NCBI GenBank assembly: GCA_903884065.1
Contig: CAISDL010000058.1
Location: 35,738-99,737, forward strand
Length of the DNA stretch: 64,000 nucleotides
DNA from: an uncultured Actinomycetes bacterium
Lineage (GTDB): Bacteria; Actinomycetota; Actinomycetes; Mycobacteriales; Mycobacteriaceae
Direction of reading: 5' to 3'
This document shows positions 40,285 through 49,988 of this stretch, piece by piece. The number at the start of each line of letters is the position of its first letter. Within the stretch, counting starts at the first letter, position 1. Made by a program: the position numbers and the translations under genes. A model generated the notes under the pieces. That model had not been told where the DNA came from, ran no database searches, and worked only from the letters and a program-made list of their open reading frames with translations.

Positions 40285-41162
40285 CGCGTCCCTCCCATCA
40301 GTTCCCGGCGGGATTTCCGCACGGCCGCGCGCGCCCGCACCCGCAGGGCGCCTTTCATCGTCCACCTCAGCGGGGCCTGCCACCACCCGGCGTGGCGATC
40401 GGAGAGATAGATGTAGGTGCTGTCATGGTGGGCCCGCAGATTGCGGGAGGGGTTACGTCCCGTCGAATGCCCCTTGTCGTGCAGGATCTCCGCGGTCGGC
40501 ACATAGACGTTGAACCAGCCGGCACGGCTGAGGCGGTCGCCGAGATCGACGTCTTCCATGTACATGAAGTAGCGCTCGTCGAAACCGCCGATCGCATCGA
40601 ATGCTTTGCGGCGCACGAGAAGACAGGAGCCCGACAGCCAGCCGACCGGGCGTTCGCTGGGCTCCAGGCGCTCCTGCCGGTAGGACTTGGTCCACGGGTT
40701 GGCCTTCCAGGCGAACCCCACCACCGCATGCATGCCGCCGCGGACGAGGCTGGGCAGGTGGCGCGCCGAAGGGTAGACCGCGCCGTCGGGATCGCGGATC
40801 AGCGGGCCCAGGGTCCCGGCCTGTGGCCAGCGGTGGGCGGCCGCCATCAGGGCGTCGATGCTGCCGGGGGCCCAGACGACGTCGGGGTTCGCCACCAGGA
40901 CGAACTCCTCGTCGGCCGGCACGGTTGCCACGCCACGGTTGACGGCGGTGCCGTAACCCAGGTTGCCGCCGGTGGTCAGCAGTCGGGTTCCGGGATAGCG
41001 CTCGACCGCCTCTTCCGGGGCGCCGTCGGTGGAACCGTTGTCGGCGATGATGACCCGAATCGGCCGGTCGGTGGCCACGGTGAGCGACGAGAGGAACCGA
41101 TCGAGGTGCGTACCTGACGAATAGGCCACGGTGACCACCGTCAGGGCCTGTTCGTCGTTCAC
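40281..41162 (-). CDS. wbbL1: Rhamnosyltransferase WbbL1 (arabinogalactan linker)
   Basis: 293-aa GT2 enzyme that adds L-rhamnose from dTDP-rhamnose to GlcNAc-diphosphoryl decaprenol, the linker between peptidoglycan and arabinogalactan. Signature blocks: VVTVAYSSGTHLDRFL, IIADNGSTDG, LVANPDVVW (DxD region), SGSCLLVRRKAFDAIGGFDERYFMYMEDVDLGDRL. The GTG start overlaps the rmlD stop (GTGA) and the gene overlaps manC by 4 bp, matching Rv3266c-Rv3264c. Confidence 0.95.
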   Translation of the reverse strand: MNDEQALTVVTVAYSSGTHLDRFLSSLTVATDRPIRVIIADNGSTDGAPEEAVERYPGTRLLTTGGNLGYGTAVNRGVATVPADEEFVLVANPDVVWAPGSIDALMAAAHRWPQAGTLGPLIRDPDGAVYPSARHLPSLVRGGMHAVVGFAWKANPWTKSYRQERLEPSERPVGWLSGSCLLVRRKAFDAIGGFDERYFMYMEDVDLGDRLSRAGWFNVYVPTAEILHDKGHSTGRNPSRNLRAHHDSTYIYLSDRHAGWWQAPLRWTMKGALRVRARAAVRKSRRELMGGTR

Positions 41163-42037
41163 GAAGTCGAGGTTATCGGTCCGTCTTCCACGGGTACGGC
41201 AAGCGCGGCGTTCAATGCGTCACGCCACGGCCGCGGCGCGGTCAGTCCAGCCCGGACCGACCCGTCCATCGCCAGCGCGGAGAACACCGGACGGTGGGCG
41301 GGCCGCGGGAACGCGGCGGTGTCCACCGGTCGGACCCGTTGCGGATCGGCGCCGAGTGCGGAGAACACCGCGCGGGCCTGCTCGAAGCGACTGGCCGCGC
41401 CGGCATTGGCGACGTGCAGTATCGGTGCCCGGACGCCGCCCGCAGCGACCTCGAGCAGGGCTTCGACCAGGTCCTTGGCATAGGTCGGCGAGCCGGTCTG
41501 GTCAGAGACCATGTCAATGTCGCGGTCGGTGGCGGCGAGTCTGCGCATGACGGCGACGAAGTCCGCCCCGGATCCGCCGGTGTAGACCCACGAGGTACGC
41601 ACCACGTTCGCCTCGGGGAGTTCGGCGTGCACGGCCACCTCACCGTCGAGCTTGCTGCGCCCGTAGGCGCTCAACGGGCCGACGGAGTCGGAAATCTCAT
41701 ACGGCCTGTTCAGGTCCCCGCTGAACACGTAGTCGGTGGAGATGTGGACCAGGCGGGCGCCGGTCCGGGCACATGCGCGGGCGATGTTGCCGGGGCCGAT
41801 CGCGTTGATCGCCTGGGCGGCGTCCGGTTCGGCCTCGGCGGCATCGACGTTGGTGAACGCCGCGCAGTTGACCACCACGTCGGCGCCGGCCACGTGGTGG
41901 TCGACGGCCGCCGCATCGGTGATGTCGAGGTCGGCGCGGGTCAGCGCCACCACGTCGTATCCGCGCCGGGCCGCCTCGACGGCCAGAAATGCGCCCACCT
42001 GCCCACCGGCACCGGTCACCACCATCGTCTGCGACAC
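41159..42037 (-). CDS. rmlD: dTDP-4-dehydrorhamnose reductase RmlD
   Basis: 292-aa short-chain reductase completing dTDP-L-rhamnose synthesis, the donor used by WbbL1. Rossmann motif GAGGQVGAF at the N-terminus and the YxxxK-type active site in YGRSKLDGE. It is coupled to wbbL1. It diverges from the LCP gene with 67 bp between them, so one short region drives linker synthesis one way and ligation the other. Confidence 0.95.
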   Translation of the reverse strand: MSQTMVVTGAGGQVGAFLAVEAARRGYDVVALTRADLDITDAAAVDHHVAGADVVVNCAAFTNVDAAEAEPDAAQAINAIGPGNIARACARTGARLVHISTDYVFSGDLNRPYEISDSVGPLSAYGRSKLDGEVAVHAELPEANVVRTSWVYTGGSGADFVAVMRRLAATDRDIDMVSDQTGSPTYAKDLVEALLEVAAGGVRAPILHVANAGAASRFEQARAVFSALGADPQRVRPVDTAAFPRPAHRPVFSALAMDGSVRAGLTAPRPWRDALNAALAVPVEDGPITSTS

Positions 42038-42092
42038 GGAGACGAGTCTGGCACGCCGGTTTGGGCTACCGGGGATGTGGCCGGGTCACCAG

Positions 42093-42098
42093 TAGCCT
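42093..42098 (+). promoter_or_regulatory. -10 hexamer for leaderless LCP gene
   Basis: TAGCCT with a six-base spacer before GTG 42105, the standard leaderless layout. Confidence 0.5.
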
Positions 42099-42104
42099 GG
42101 GCTG

Positions 42105-43622
42105 GTGCCAGATGAGACGGAAGTGACGGTAGTGACGCGCGCGCACCCTGTGGCGCGCACCATGCTGGCGCTCCTGGCGGTGACCGTTCTGCTCGGCACC
42201 GGGGTGGCGTGGGGGTCGGTCCGCAATTTCGAGAGCGGGATCTTCCACTTCACCACCGCGATGCTCGGCGGCAACGGCGGTGCCGACGACGGCGCCACCG
42301 ACATCCTGCTGGTCGGGATGGACAGCCGCACCGACGCGCACGGCAATCCGCTGGCGCCGGAGGAACTGGCCGAACTGCACGCCGGCGACGAAACCGCCAC
42401 CAACACCGACACCATCATCCTGGTGCGCATCCCGAACAACGGCCGGTCGGCCACCGCCATCTCGATCCCCCGCGACTCCTACGTGGACGCGCCGGGACTG
42501 GACAAGACGAAGATCAACGGCGTCTACGGCCAGGTGAAGCTCGACAAGATGAAGGACCTCGTGGAAGTCCAGGGTGTCGACGCGGCGCAGGCCGAACCAC
42601 AGGCCGTCGAGGCCGGCCGCAATGCCCTGATCACGACCGTCGCCGACCTGACCGGGGTGACGGTGGACCACTACGCCGAGATCGGCCTACTCGGCTTCTC
42701 GCTGATCACCGACGCTCTCGGCGGTGTCGAGGTGTGCCTGAAGGACCCGGTGAACGAACCGCTCTCGGGTGCGGCCTTCCCGGCCGGGTGGCAGCGGCTG
42801 GACGGCCCGCAGGCGCTGAGCTTCGTGCGTCAGCGCCACGACCTCCCGCGCGGCGACCTGGATCGGGTGGTACGCCAGCAGGTTGTGATGGCTTCCCTTG
42901 CCCACCAAGTCATTTCGGGCGAGACGTTGCGCAGTCGGGCAACGCTCAACCGGCTCGAGGACGCCATCCAGCGGTCGGTGGTCATCTCCTCGGGCTGGGA
43001 TGTGATGGATTTCCTCACCCAGTTGCAGAAGCTGGCGGCAGGCAACGTGGCCTTCGCCACCATCCCGGTGCTGGCCGAGGACGGCTGGAGCGACGACGGC
43101 GTCCAGTCGGTGGTCCGGGTGGAGCCGAGTCAGGTGCGCGAGTGGGTCGCCGGACTGCTGCATGATCAGGACGAGGGCAAGACCGCCGTGATCACCTACG
43201 AGCGTGCGCAGACCACCGTCGACGTGATCAACGACAGCGATGTCAACGGTTTGGCCGGCGAGGTGTCGGCTCGGCTGACCGCAGCGGGGTTCACCGGCGG
43301 ATCGGTCGGAAACAGCGACAAGGCGAAGGTCACCGAGAGCCAGGTGCTGGCCGCCCGGGAAGACGACCTGGGCGCGCAGGCGGTGGCCAGGGAACTGGGC
43401 GGGCTGCCGGTGACGGCCGACGCATCGATCCCGCCCGGCACCGTGAAGGTGCTACTCGCCGACGGCTACGAGGGCCCGGGTTCCGGGCAGGACGGGACCC
43501 TGCCGAGCAGCGCGGAGATCGACAAGGCAGCCCAGGACACCTCGACGGACAACGCCGAACAGGCACCGCCGCCGTCGCCGGTGTTCACCGCGGGGTCCAA
43601 CGACCCCAAGTGCGTCAACTAG
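42105..43622 (+). CDS. lcp1: LytR-CpsA-Psr (LCP) ligase, Lcp1-like
   Basis: 505-aa membrane-anchored phosphotransferase that attaches arabinogalactan to peptidoglycan, corresponding to Rv3267. One N-terminal membrane segment (residues ~17-38), then the LCP catalytic domain with DILLVGMDSRTD, NTDTIILVRIP, AISIPRDSYVD, and FVRQRHDLPRGDLDRVVRQQ, followed by a LytR_C domain and a Pro/Ser-rich end. The GTG start is supported by TAGCCT six bases upstream. The next gene begins on the following base. Confidence 0.94.
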   Translation: MPDETEVTVVTRAHPVARTMLALLAVTVLLGTGVAWGSVRNFESGIFHFTTAMLGGNGGADDGATDILLVGMDSRTDAHGNPLAPEELAELHAGDETATNTDTIILVRIPNNGRSATAISIPRDSYVDAPGLDKTKINGVYGQVKLDKMKDLVEVQGVDAAQAEPQAVEAGRNALITTVADLTGVTVDHYAEIGLLGFSLITDALGGVEVCLKDPVNEPLSGAAFPAGWQRLDGPQALSFVRQRHDLPRGDLDRVVRQQVVMASLAHQVISGETLRSRATLNRLEDAIQRSVVISSGWDVMDFLTQLQKLAAGNVAFATIPVLAEDGWSDDGVQSVVRVEPSQVREWVAGLLHDQDEGKTAVITYERAQTTVDVINDSDVNGLAGEVSARLTAAGFTGGSVGNSDKAKVTESQVLAAREDDLGAQAVARELGGLPVTADASIPPGTVKVLLADGYEGPGSGQDGTLPSSAEIDKAAQDTSTDNAEQAPPPSPVFTAGSNDPKCVN

Positions 43623-44342
43623 ATGCCCACCCTGACCGACGCGCTGCTGGATCCCCTGCTCGGCGTCGACCGCATGGGGCCGCGGATCACCTATTACGAC
43701 GACGCCACCGGTGAGCGGATCGAGCTGTCGACCGTCACGCTGGCCAACTGGGCGGCCAAAACCGCGAACCTGCTGCGCGAGGAGTTCGGCGTAGGGCGGG
43801 GCGGCCGGGTGGCGGTGCTGCTGCCGGCGCACTGGCAGACCGTGGCGGTCGTGCTGGGCGCATGGTGGATCGGCGCCGAGGTGGTGCTGGTTGACGACGC
43901 AGACGCAGACGCCGACGTGGCGCTGTGCACGTCCGACCGCCTCGCCGAGGCCGACGACGCCGTCGCCGGCGGCGAGGTCGCCGTACTGTCGCTGGATCCG
44001 TTCGGCCGGCCCGTCGACGGCCTGCCGGTCGGGGTGACCGATTACGCGACGGCCGTGCGGGTGCACGGCGACACCGTGGTTGCCGAACGATCGCCCGGAC
44101 CGGCCCTGGACGGCCGTTCCGTCGACGATGTCCTCGCCGCCGCCCGGCGCAGCGCCGTCGACCAGGGTCTGAACGCTGCCGACCGGGTGATGTCGGACCG
44201 ATCGTGGTCGACGCCGACCGAACTCGTCGACCACCTGATCGCGGTGCTGGCGAGCGGTGCGTCGCTGGTACAGCTGGCCAACCCGGACTCCGCGACCCTG
44301 GACCGGCGCCGGCTGACCGAGAAGGTCACCCGCACGCTATGA
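43623..44342 (+). CDS. TIGR03089-type protein, Rv3268-like
   Basis: 239-aa actinobacterial protein resembling the N-terminal part of AMP-binding (acyl/aryl-CoA ligase) enzymes but too short to hold the whole fold: no adenylation core motif is visible. Text such as VAVLLPAHWQTVAVVLGAWWIGAEVVLV shows the partial fold. A DDADADAD run comes from a hexanucleotide repeat. Starts immediately after the LCP stop, so it is co-transcribed and may depend on the same ribosomes. Function unknown. Confidence 0.7.
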   Translation: MPTLTDALLDPLLGVDRMGPRITYYDDATGERIELSTVTLANWAAKTANLLREEFGVGRGGRVAVLLPAHWQTVAVVLGAWWIGAEVVLVDDADADADVALCTSDRLAEADDAVAGGEVAVLSLDPFGRPVDGLPVGVTDYATAVRVHGDTVVAERSPGPALDGRSVDDVLAAARRSAVDQGLNAADRVMSDRSWSTPTELVDHLIAVLASGASLVQLANPDSATLDRRRLTEKVTRTL

Positions 44343-44397
44343 CGGTCACCACCACACGGTTGACCCGGGTGAGGCGCGGACCGGAGTGCGTCGGCGG

Positions 44398-44889
44398 CTA
44401 GGCAGCCGGAGTGGCGGCCGTTGCCGGCATCGGCGCGGCAGGCGCTGCCGGTGCGGCGACCGGAGCCGGAGCGGGAAGTGCCGCGTTCCACGCCGCCGGG
44501 TCCACGGCCGGAAGGGTCGGGCACATGGCCGCGATCTTGTCCGCGACCGGCTCAGCGGCCGTGAAGATCGAGACGTACTGCGGGAAGATGCCCACGAGCT
44601 CGTTGACCTCGGCCTGACGCTCCTGCGGCGGCTTCTGCAGCAGCAGGTTCATGTGGTAGACGATGCCGCCCTGAATCCAGGCCGGTTCGGAGTTGTACTT
44701 CCCGATCAGCTCGCCGTAGGCGACGGGATCGACCACCTTGGTGGCAGCCAGGATCTGATCCAGCGAACAGGTGGTATTGAGCATGGACGGCGGCACGGTA
44801 TCGGCCGCAGCGACCGCAGCGGGACCGAGGGCGCCGAGCATGAGAGCACCCGCGACGGTCGCGATGCGCATGGGACGGGAATTGATCAT
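44398..44889 (-). CDS. Small secreted protein, DUF5078/hemophore-related type
   Basis: 163-aa exported protein. A signal peptide ends near AAA-D (residue ~29). The mature domain is helical with two Cys (TTCSLDQ and AAMCPT) that could form a disulfide, in the manner of mycobacterial hemophore-related small proteins; then comes a Pro/Ala-rich tail. ATG 44889 was chosen; TAGGTT lies eight bases upstream. It diverges from birA. The family assignment is from pattern only. Confidence 0.65.
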   Translation of the reverse strand: MINSRPMRIATVAGALMLGALGPAAVAAADTVPPSMLNTTCSLDQILAATKVVDPVAYGELIGKYNSEPAWIQGGIVYHMNLLLQKPPQERQAEVNELVGIFPQYVSIFTAAEPVADKIAAMCPTLPAVDPAAWNAALPAPAPVAAPAAPAAPMPATAATPAA

Positions 44890-44956
44890 GGTGAGAGAAC
44901 CTATCCCAGGTGCGCGCCCAGGAAAAATCGACGGCCTCGCCAAGAAGCACCCCGAA

Positions 44957-44962
44957 TAGGCT
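44957..44962 (+). promoter_or_regulatory. -10 hexamer for leaderless birA
   Basis: TAGGCT with a six-base spacer before ATG 44969, the standard leaderless layout. Confidence 0.5.
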
Positions 44963-44968
44963 CTGGGC

Positions 44969-45781
44969 ATGGTTACCCGCCGCCCTCCTCTGGATGTCGA
45001 CGCAGTCCGACGAGATCTGATCGGGCCGGCCAGGGCGCTGCACGCTATCGACGTCGTGGAAACCACCGGCTCGACCAACGCCGACCTGCTCGCTCGCCAC
45101 GCCGCCGGTGACACCATCGACGGGGCGGTGCTCGTCGCCGAGCACCAGAGCGCCGGACGCGGCCGCCTGGGGCGCAGCTGGTCGACTCCCCCCCGCACTC
45201 AGATCGCGCTGTCGATGGGAGTCGACGCCGGCGGCCTGCCCCCGTCGACGTGGGGCTGGCTGCCGCTGTTGACCGGCGTCGCGGTGACCGACGCCGTGCA
45301 CGCGACCACCGGCATCGAGCCGGGCCTGAAGTGGCCCAACGACATCCTGGTCGGGACCGCCAAGCTGGGCGGCATCCTGGCCGAGGTGGCGGCCCCCGCA
45401 CCGGTGATCGTGGTGGGGCTGGGGCTCAACGTGACCCTGACCGCCGAGGAGGCGCCGGATTCGCGGGCCACCTCGCTGCTGATGCTCGGTTCGACGATGC
45501 TGGACCGCACCGCGCTGCTGGGCAGCATTCTGGCCGAACTGTCCGCGCGCATCGACCACTGGCGCGCGGTCGGCGGAAGAGACCCGGGCCTGGTCTCCGA
45601 TTACCGAGCCCGCAGCCTCACGCTCGGCACGAAAGTGCGTGCGCTGCTACCGGGTGACCGCGAAATCATCGGAACCGCGACCGATCTCGACGAACTCGGT
45701 CAGCTGCACATCGACACCGGCGCGCAAACGATCGCGGTGTCCGCCGGCGACATCACCCATCTGCGCGACGCCGAAGGCTGA
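44969..45781 (+). CDS. birA: Biotin-protein ligase BirA
   Basis: 270-aa monofunctional ligase that biotinylates the carboxyl carrier domain, here AccA3 encoded 10 kb away. The biotinyl-AMP motif GRGRLGRSW is at residues 63-71, KWPNDILV follows, and a small C-terminal domain closes the protein. No N-terminal DNA-binding domain, so no repressor role. In M. tuberculosis birA lies beside accD5 on the other strand; here it is between the DUF5078-like gene and fadE25, so it has moved. Confidence 0.94.
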   Translation: MVTRRPPLDVDAVRRDLIGPARALHAIDVVETTGSTNADLLARHAAGDTIDGAVLVAEHQSAGRGRLGRSWSTPPRTQIALSMGVDAGGLPPSTWGWLPLLTGVAVTDAVHATTGIEPGLKWPNDILVGTAKLGGILAEVAAPAPVIVVGLGLNVTLTAEEAPDSRATSLLMLGSTMLDRTALLGSILAELSARIDHWRAVGGRDPGLVSDYRARSLTLGTKVRALLPGDREIIGTATDLDELGQLHIDTGAQTIAVSAGDITHLRDAEG

Positions 45782-45785
45782 CGGG

Positions 45786-46943
45786 TCAGCGCAGCAGCGC
45801 CCGGGACATCACCACACGCTGAATCTGGTTGGTGCCCTCGTAGATCTGGGTGATCTTGGCGTCGCGCATCATCCGCTCCACCGGGAAGTCGACGGTGTAG
45901 CCGGCGCCGCCGAACAACTGAACGGCGTCGGTGGTCACCTCCATGGCCACATCGGAGGCGAAACACTTCGACGCCGCGGTGATGAAGCCGAGATCCGGTT
46001 CGCCGCGCTCGGCGCGGGCCGCGGCCGAGTACACCATCAACCGGGCGGCCTCGACCTTCATCGCCATGTCGGCGAGCATGAACTGGACACCCTGGTTGTC
46101 GGCGACCGGGCGGCCGAACTGCTTGCGGTCCTTGGTGTAGGCGATCGCCGCCTCCAGTGCCCCCTGGGCGATGCCGACCGCCTGGGCGCCGATGGTGGGC
46201 CGGGTGTGGTCGAGGGTGGCCAGAGCGGTCTTGAATCCGGTGCCCGGATCGCCGATGATCCGGTCACCGGGGATGCGGCAGTTCTCGAAGTACAACTCGG
46301 TGGTGGGCGAACCCTTGATGCCGAGCTTGCGCTCCTTGGGGCCGACGGTGAAACCCTCGTCGTCCTCGTGGACCATGAACGCCGAAATGCCGTTGGCGCC
46401 CTTGTCGGGGTCGCTGACCGCCATCACGGTGTACCAGGCGGACTTGCCGCCGTTGGTGATCCAGCACTTGGAGCCGTTGAGGATCCAGCCGTCACCGTCG
46501 GCCTTGGCGCGGGTCCGCATCGACGCCGCGTCGCTGCCGGCCTCCCGCTCGGAGAGCGCGTAGGAAGCCATCTTGCCGTCGGCGATCTCGGGCAGCACCT
46601 TCTTCTTGAGGTCATCGGAGCCGCGCAGAATCAGGCCCATCGTGCCCAGCTTGTTGACCGCCGGAATCAGCGACGCCGATGCGTCGACACGGGCGACCTC
46701 CTCGATGACGATGCAGGCCGCCACCGAGTCCGCGCCCTGCCCGCCGAACTCCTCGGGCACGTGCACCGCGTTGAAGCCCGATGCGTTCAGCGCATCAAGA
46801 GCCTCCTGCGGGAAGCGGACCTCTTCGTCGACGGCCGCCGCGTAAGGAGCGATCTCCTTGTCGCACAGCGCCCGGATCGCGGCGCGAAGTTCCTCGTGCT
46901 CCTCGGGCAACTGAAAGACATCGAACGACGGATCACCAGCCAT
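45786..46943 (-). CDS. fadE25: Acyl-CoA dehydrogenase FadE25
   Basis: 385-aa FAD-dependent dehydrogenase of fatty acid or branched acyl-CoA oxidation, matching Rv3274c. Signature text YALSEREAGSDAASMRT and the later VQLFGGAGYTVDFPVERMMRDAKITQIYEGTNQIQ, with the catalytic Glu in YEGTN, are intact. ATG 46943 has AAGGA seven bases upstream; an in-frame TTG at 46949 is less likely. Converges on birA with 4 bp between the stops. Confidence 0.95.
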   Translation of the reverse strand: MAGDPSFDVFQLPEEHEELRAAIRALCDKEIAPYAAAVDEEVRFPQEALDALNASGFNAVHVPEEFGGQGADSVAACIVIEEVARVDASASLIPAVNKLGTMGLILRGSDDLKKKVLPEIADGKMASYALSEREAGSDAASMRTRAKADGDGWILNGSKCWITNGGKSAWYTVMAVSDPDKGANGISAFMVHEDDEGFTVGPKERKLGIKGSPTTELYFENCRIPGDRIIGDPGTGFKTALATLDHTRPTIGAQAVGIAQGALEAAIAYTKDRKQFGRPVADNQGVQFMLADMAMKVEAARLMVYSAAARAERGEPDLGFITAASKCFASDVAMEVTTDAVQLFGGAGYTVDFPVERMMRDAKITQIYEGTNQIQRVVMSRALLR

Positions 46944-46998
46944 GTCCAACTCCTTGAGATTTTCCGGGGCTTCTGGCGGGCAACGTTACCGCCAGAGC

Positions 46999-47511
46999 TC
47001 ACTCACCCAGTAAACGCTCACGTAGCGCGCGGTCCTTGGCCAACACCTGCTCCTCCAGATCGGCCTGGAAGCTCTCCATCCGGGCCCGCAGTACGGCGTC
47101 GGCGGACCCCAGGATCCGCACCGCCAGCAAGCCGGCGTTGCGGGCCCCGCCGATCGACACCGTCGCGACCGGAACCCCCGCCGGCATCTGCACGATCGAC
47201 AACAGCGAGTCCAGGCCGTCGAGTCTGGCCAGCGGCACCGGCACCCCGATCACCGGCAACGGCGTGGCCGACGCGACCATCCCGGGCAGGTGCGCCGCGC
47301 CGCCTGCTCCGGCGATGACGACCTCGATGCCGCGGGCCGCCGCACCCCGGGCGTACTCCAACATCCGCCCCGGCGTGCGGTGGGCCGAAACCACGCCCAC
47401 CTCGAACGGGACGTCGAACTCGGCCAGCGCCCCGGCCGCGTCCTGCATCACCGGCCAGTCGCTGTCGCTGCCCATGATGAGGCCGACCCGCGGCTGATCA
47501 GTCCCAGTCAT
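46999..47511 (-). CDS. purE: N5-carboxyaminoimidazole ribonucleotide mutase PurE
   Basis: 170-aa class I PurE that converts N5-CAIR to CAIR in purine synthesis. The motif [10 protein letters not shown], the SAHRTP loop and [12 protein letters not shown] are present. ATG 47511 gives the length known for mycobacterial PurE; upstream Met codons run into purK. Forms purK-purE (Rv3276c-Rv3275c). Confidence 0.95.
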   Translation of the reverse strand: MTGTDQPRVGLIMGSDSDWPVMQDAAGALAEFDVPFEVGVVSAHRTPGRMLEYARGAAARGIEVVIAGAGGAAHLPGMVASATPLPVIGVPVPLARLDGLDSLLSIVQMPAGVPVATVSIGGARNAGLLAVRILGSADAVLRARMESFQADLEEQVLAKDRALRERLLGE

Positions 47512-47540
47512 CAGGTGTGCCCGTCCCATCCGTCGATCAT

Positions 47541-48701
47541 TCAGCGCCATTCTGCGTGCGACAACCAGTGTGCCGCGCGCTCCGCGCGCTCCCGAACCGA
47601 ATCGACGTCGTCCCCGAGCACGTTGACGTGCCCGATCTTGCGCCCGGGCCGCTCGTCCTTGCCGTACAGGTGCACATGCGCCTCGGGCATCCGGCCGAAC
47701 AGGTGGTGCAGCCGTTCATCCATGCCCATCCCCGGTGCCTGCGCGGCACCGAGCACATTGGCCATCACCGTGACCGGGGCCAGCGGCCTGGTGTCACCGA
47801 GCGGGTAGTCCAGCACCGCCCGCAGATGCTGTTCGAACTGACTGGTGACCGAGCCGTTCATGGTCCAGTGCCCGGAATTGTGCGGTCTCATCGCCAGTTC
47901 GTTGACCAGCAACGTGCCGTCGGCGGCTTCGAACAGCTCCACGGCCAGCACCCCGACGACCCCGAGTTGCTCGGCGATGCGCAGACCGAGCTGTTCGGCC
48001 TCGGCGGCCAAATCGTCCGGGAGCCCCGGCGCAGGGGCCAGGACGGTGACGCAAATGCCTTGCTGCTGAACGGTTTCCACCACAGGCCAGGCCGCGCCCT
48101 GCCCGTACGGAGAATGGGCCACCAACGCCGCGAGCTCCCGGCGCATCGACACCCGTTCCTCCAGCAGCACCGGTACACCGTCGGCCAGATACCGGCCGAC
48201 CGCCGCACGGGCCGCGGCCAGATCGTCGGCCAGCACCACCCCGCGTCCGTCGTAGCCGCCGCGCACGGTCTTGATCACCACCGGCCCGTCGATCAGTGCG
48301 GCAAAGGCGTCGACGTCCTCGACCGTCGCCACCGGGCTGAATCGGGGTACCGGCGCGCCCAGAGCCGACAGCCGACGACGCATCTCCAGCTTGTCCTGGG
48401 CGAACACCAGCGCCTCCGGCGCCGGGAGGACCGAGACGCCTTCGGCGACCAGGGTGTGCAGCAGTTCGGTCGGCACGTGCTCGTGGTCGAAGGTCAGCGC
48501 ATCGGCTCCGGCCGCCGCCCGGCGCAGCGCGTCGAGATCGGTGTGGGAACCGATCACAACGTCCGGGCTCACCTGTGCGGCCGGGTCGTCGGGGCTCACC
48601 GCGAGCACCCGCAGACTCTGGCCGAGGGCTATCGCGGACTGGTGGGTCATGCGGGCCAACTGGCCGCCGCCCACCATCGCCACCAGCGGTCTTCTCGACA
48701 C
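47541..48701 (-). CDS. purK: N5-carboxyaminoimidazole ribonucleotide synthase PurK
   Basis: 386-aa ATP-grasp enzyme that carboxylates AIR using ATP and bicarbonate. N-terminal [12 protein letters not shown]-grasp lysine region [15 protein letters not shown], and the Glu/Asn metal site in [16 protein letters not shown] are visible. GTG start at 48701. It supplies the substrate of PurE, 29 bp downstream. Confidence 0.95.
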   Translation of the reverse strand: MSRRPLVAMVGGGQLARMTHQSAIALGQSLRVLAVSPDDPAAQVSPDVVIGSHTDLDALRRAAAGADALTFDHEHVPTELLHTLVAEGVSVLPAPEALVFAQDKLEMRRRLSALGAPVPRFSPVATVEDVDAFAALIDGPVVIKTVRGGYDGRGVVLADDLAAARAAVGRYLADGVPVLLEERVSMRRELAALVAHSPYGQGAAWPVVETVQQQGICVTVLAPAPGLPDDLAAEAEQLGLRIAEQLGVVGVLAVELFEAADGTLLVNELAMRPHNSGHWTMNGSVTSQFEQHLRAVLDYPLGDTRPLAPVTVMANVLGAAQAPGMGMDERLHHLFGRMPEAHVHLYGKDERPGRKIGHVNVLGDDVDSVRERAERAAHWLSHAEWR

Positions 48702-48796
48702 GGACGCTATGGTGTCACGGCCTTCCCCACCCGCTTTTACCGGCGGTGACCAGCGGCGCTACGCACCGTGCGGCGATTTCCGTAGAATTTTCCCCC

Positions 48797-49426
48797 GTGT
48801 CCTTCGCTGATGCCACGATCGCCCGGCTGCCCGGCCCGATCCGGCCCTTCGCCGAGCGGCATCACGAGCTGATCAAGTTCGCGATCGTCGGCGCAACCAC
48901 GTTCGTCATCGACTCCTCGATCTTCTACACCCTCAAGCTCACGGTGCTGGAACCCAAGCCCGTCACGGCGAAGGTGATCGCCGGCATCGTCGCGGTGATC
49001 GCCTCCTACATCCTCAACCGCGAATGGAGCTTCCGCGACCGCGGCGGCCGCGAGCGCCATCACGAGGCTTTGCTGTTCTTCGCGGTCAGCGCAGTCGGCG
49101 TGCTGCTGAGCATGGCGCCGCTGTGGTTCTCCCGCTATGTGTTGGACCTGCAGACCCCCAACGTCTCGCTGGCGATCGAGAACATCGCAGACTTCCTGTC
49201 GGCCTACCTCATCGGCAATCTGCTGCAGATGGGTTTCCGGTTCTGGGCGTTCCGCCGCTGGGTGTTCCCCGACGAGGTCGGCCGCGAGCCCGACAAGGCG
49301 CTGGAGTCGACGCTGACCGCCGGCGGAATCGTCGAGGCCCTCGAGGACGAGATGGAAGCCCGGGAGAACCGGGAGGCCGGCGTGGTGACGCCACTGCGCG
49401 GCCGCCGTACCCCGCCCGCCGCCTAG
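48797..49426 (+). CDS. GtrA-family membrane protein, Rv3277-like
   Basis: 209-aa protein with four membrane segments typical of GtrA (PF04138): FAIVGATTFVIDSSIFYTL, AGIVAVIASYILNREWSF, FFAVSAVGVLLSMAPLWF and the last near AYLIGNLLQMGFRFWAF. The C-terminal ~55 residues are a charged cytoplasmic tail. GtrA proteins help move or present lipid-linked sugars, often for wall glycans. GTG 48797 with TAGAAT eight bases upstream. Overlaps the convergent PH-domain gene by 4 bp. Confidence 0.85.
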   Translation: MSFADATIARLPGPIRPFAERHHELIKFAIVGATTFVIDSSIFYTLKLTVLEPKPVTAKVIAGIVAVIASYILNREWSFRDRGGRERHHEALLFFAVSAVGVLLSMAPLWFSRYVLDLQTPNVSLAIENIADFLSAYLIGNLLQMGFRFWAFRRWVFPDEVGREPDKALESTLTAGGIVEALEDEMEARENREAGVVTPLRGRRTPPAA

Positions 49427-49932
49427 CGCTCCTCGTCGAAGGTGTCGAACACCTCGTGATAGAGCAGTGAATGCACCTGTTCGACCTGCGGAACGTCGTC
49501 GAACTCCAACGGGTCCTGCGACGCCGACTCGATCACCAGGGTCCCGCTGCGCACCATCCGATCGAGCACGCCGTGGCGGAACTCGACACTGTTGATGCGC
49601 GCCAGGGGGATGTCGATCCCGGACCGCGTCAGCAGGCCTTGGCGATACATCACCCGCCGGTCGGTGATGACGAAGTGAGTTGTGCGCCACGTCAGAAACG
49701 GTCGCACCGTGAGCCACACCACCAGCAGTAGCCAGATGGCGCCGATGACCGCCAGGACGATCTGCCGGGCGCGCGGATCCCAGTCGGTGCGGCTCACCAC
49801 CGCCCCGGCGAATGACGCCAGTGCGGTCACCACCAGCAGTGCCAGCACCGGTCTGATGAGCTGCTTCCAATGCGGATGGCGGTGCAGGATCACCTGTTCG
49901 TCTTGCGTCAGCACACTGTCGGGATAGCCCAT
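49423..49932 (-). CDS. PH-domain membrane protein (YdbS-like), Rv3278c-like
   Basis: 169-aa protein with two N-terminal membrane segments (LIRPVLALLVVTALASFAGA and IVLAVIGAIWLLLVVWLTV) and a C-terminal bacterial PH domain (bPH2) with VITDRRVMYRQGLLTRSGIDIPLARINSVEF. Function unknown. The 4-bp convergent overlap with gtrA is conserved in position with Rv3277/Rv3278c. Confidence 0.85.
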   Translation of the reverse strand: MGYPDSVLTQDEQVILHRHPHWKQLIRPVLALLVVTALASFAGAVVSRTDWDPRARQIVLAVIGAIWLLLVVWLTVRPFLTWRTTHFVITDRRVMYRQGLLTRSGIDIPLARINSVEFRHGVLDRMVRSGTLVIESASQDPLEFDDVPQVEQVHSLLYHEVFDTFDEER

Positions 49933-49988
49933 AGTGTTCTCCTACGTCACCCGCACCGGAATTTGCAAGGACGCCGGCCACCCCATCC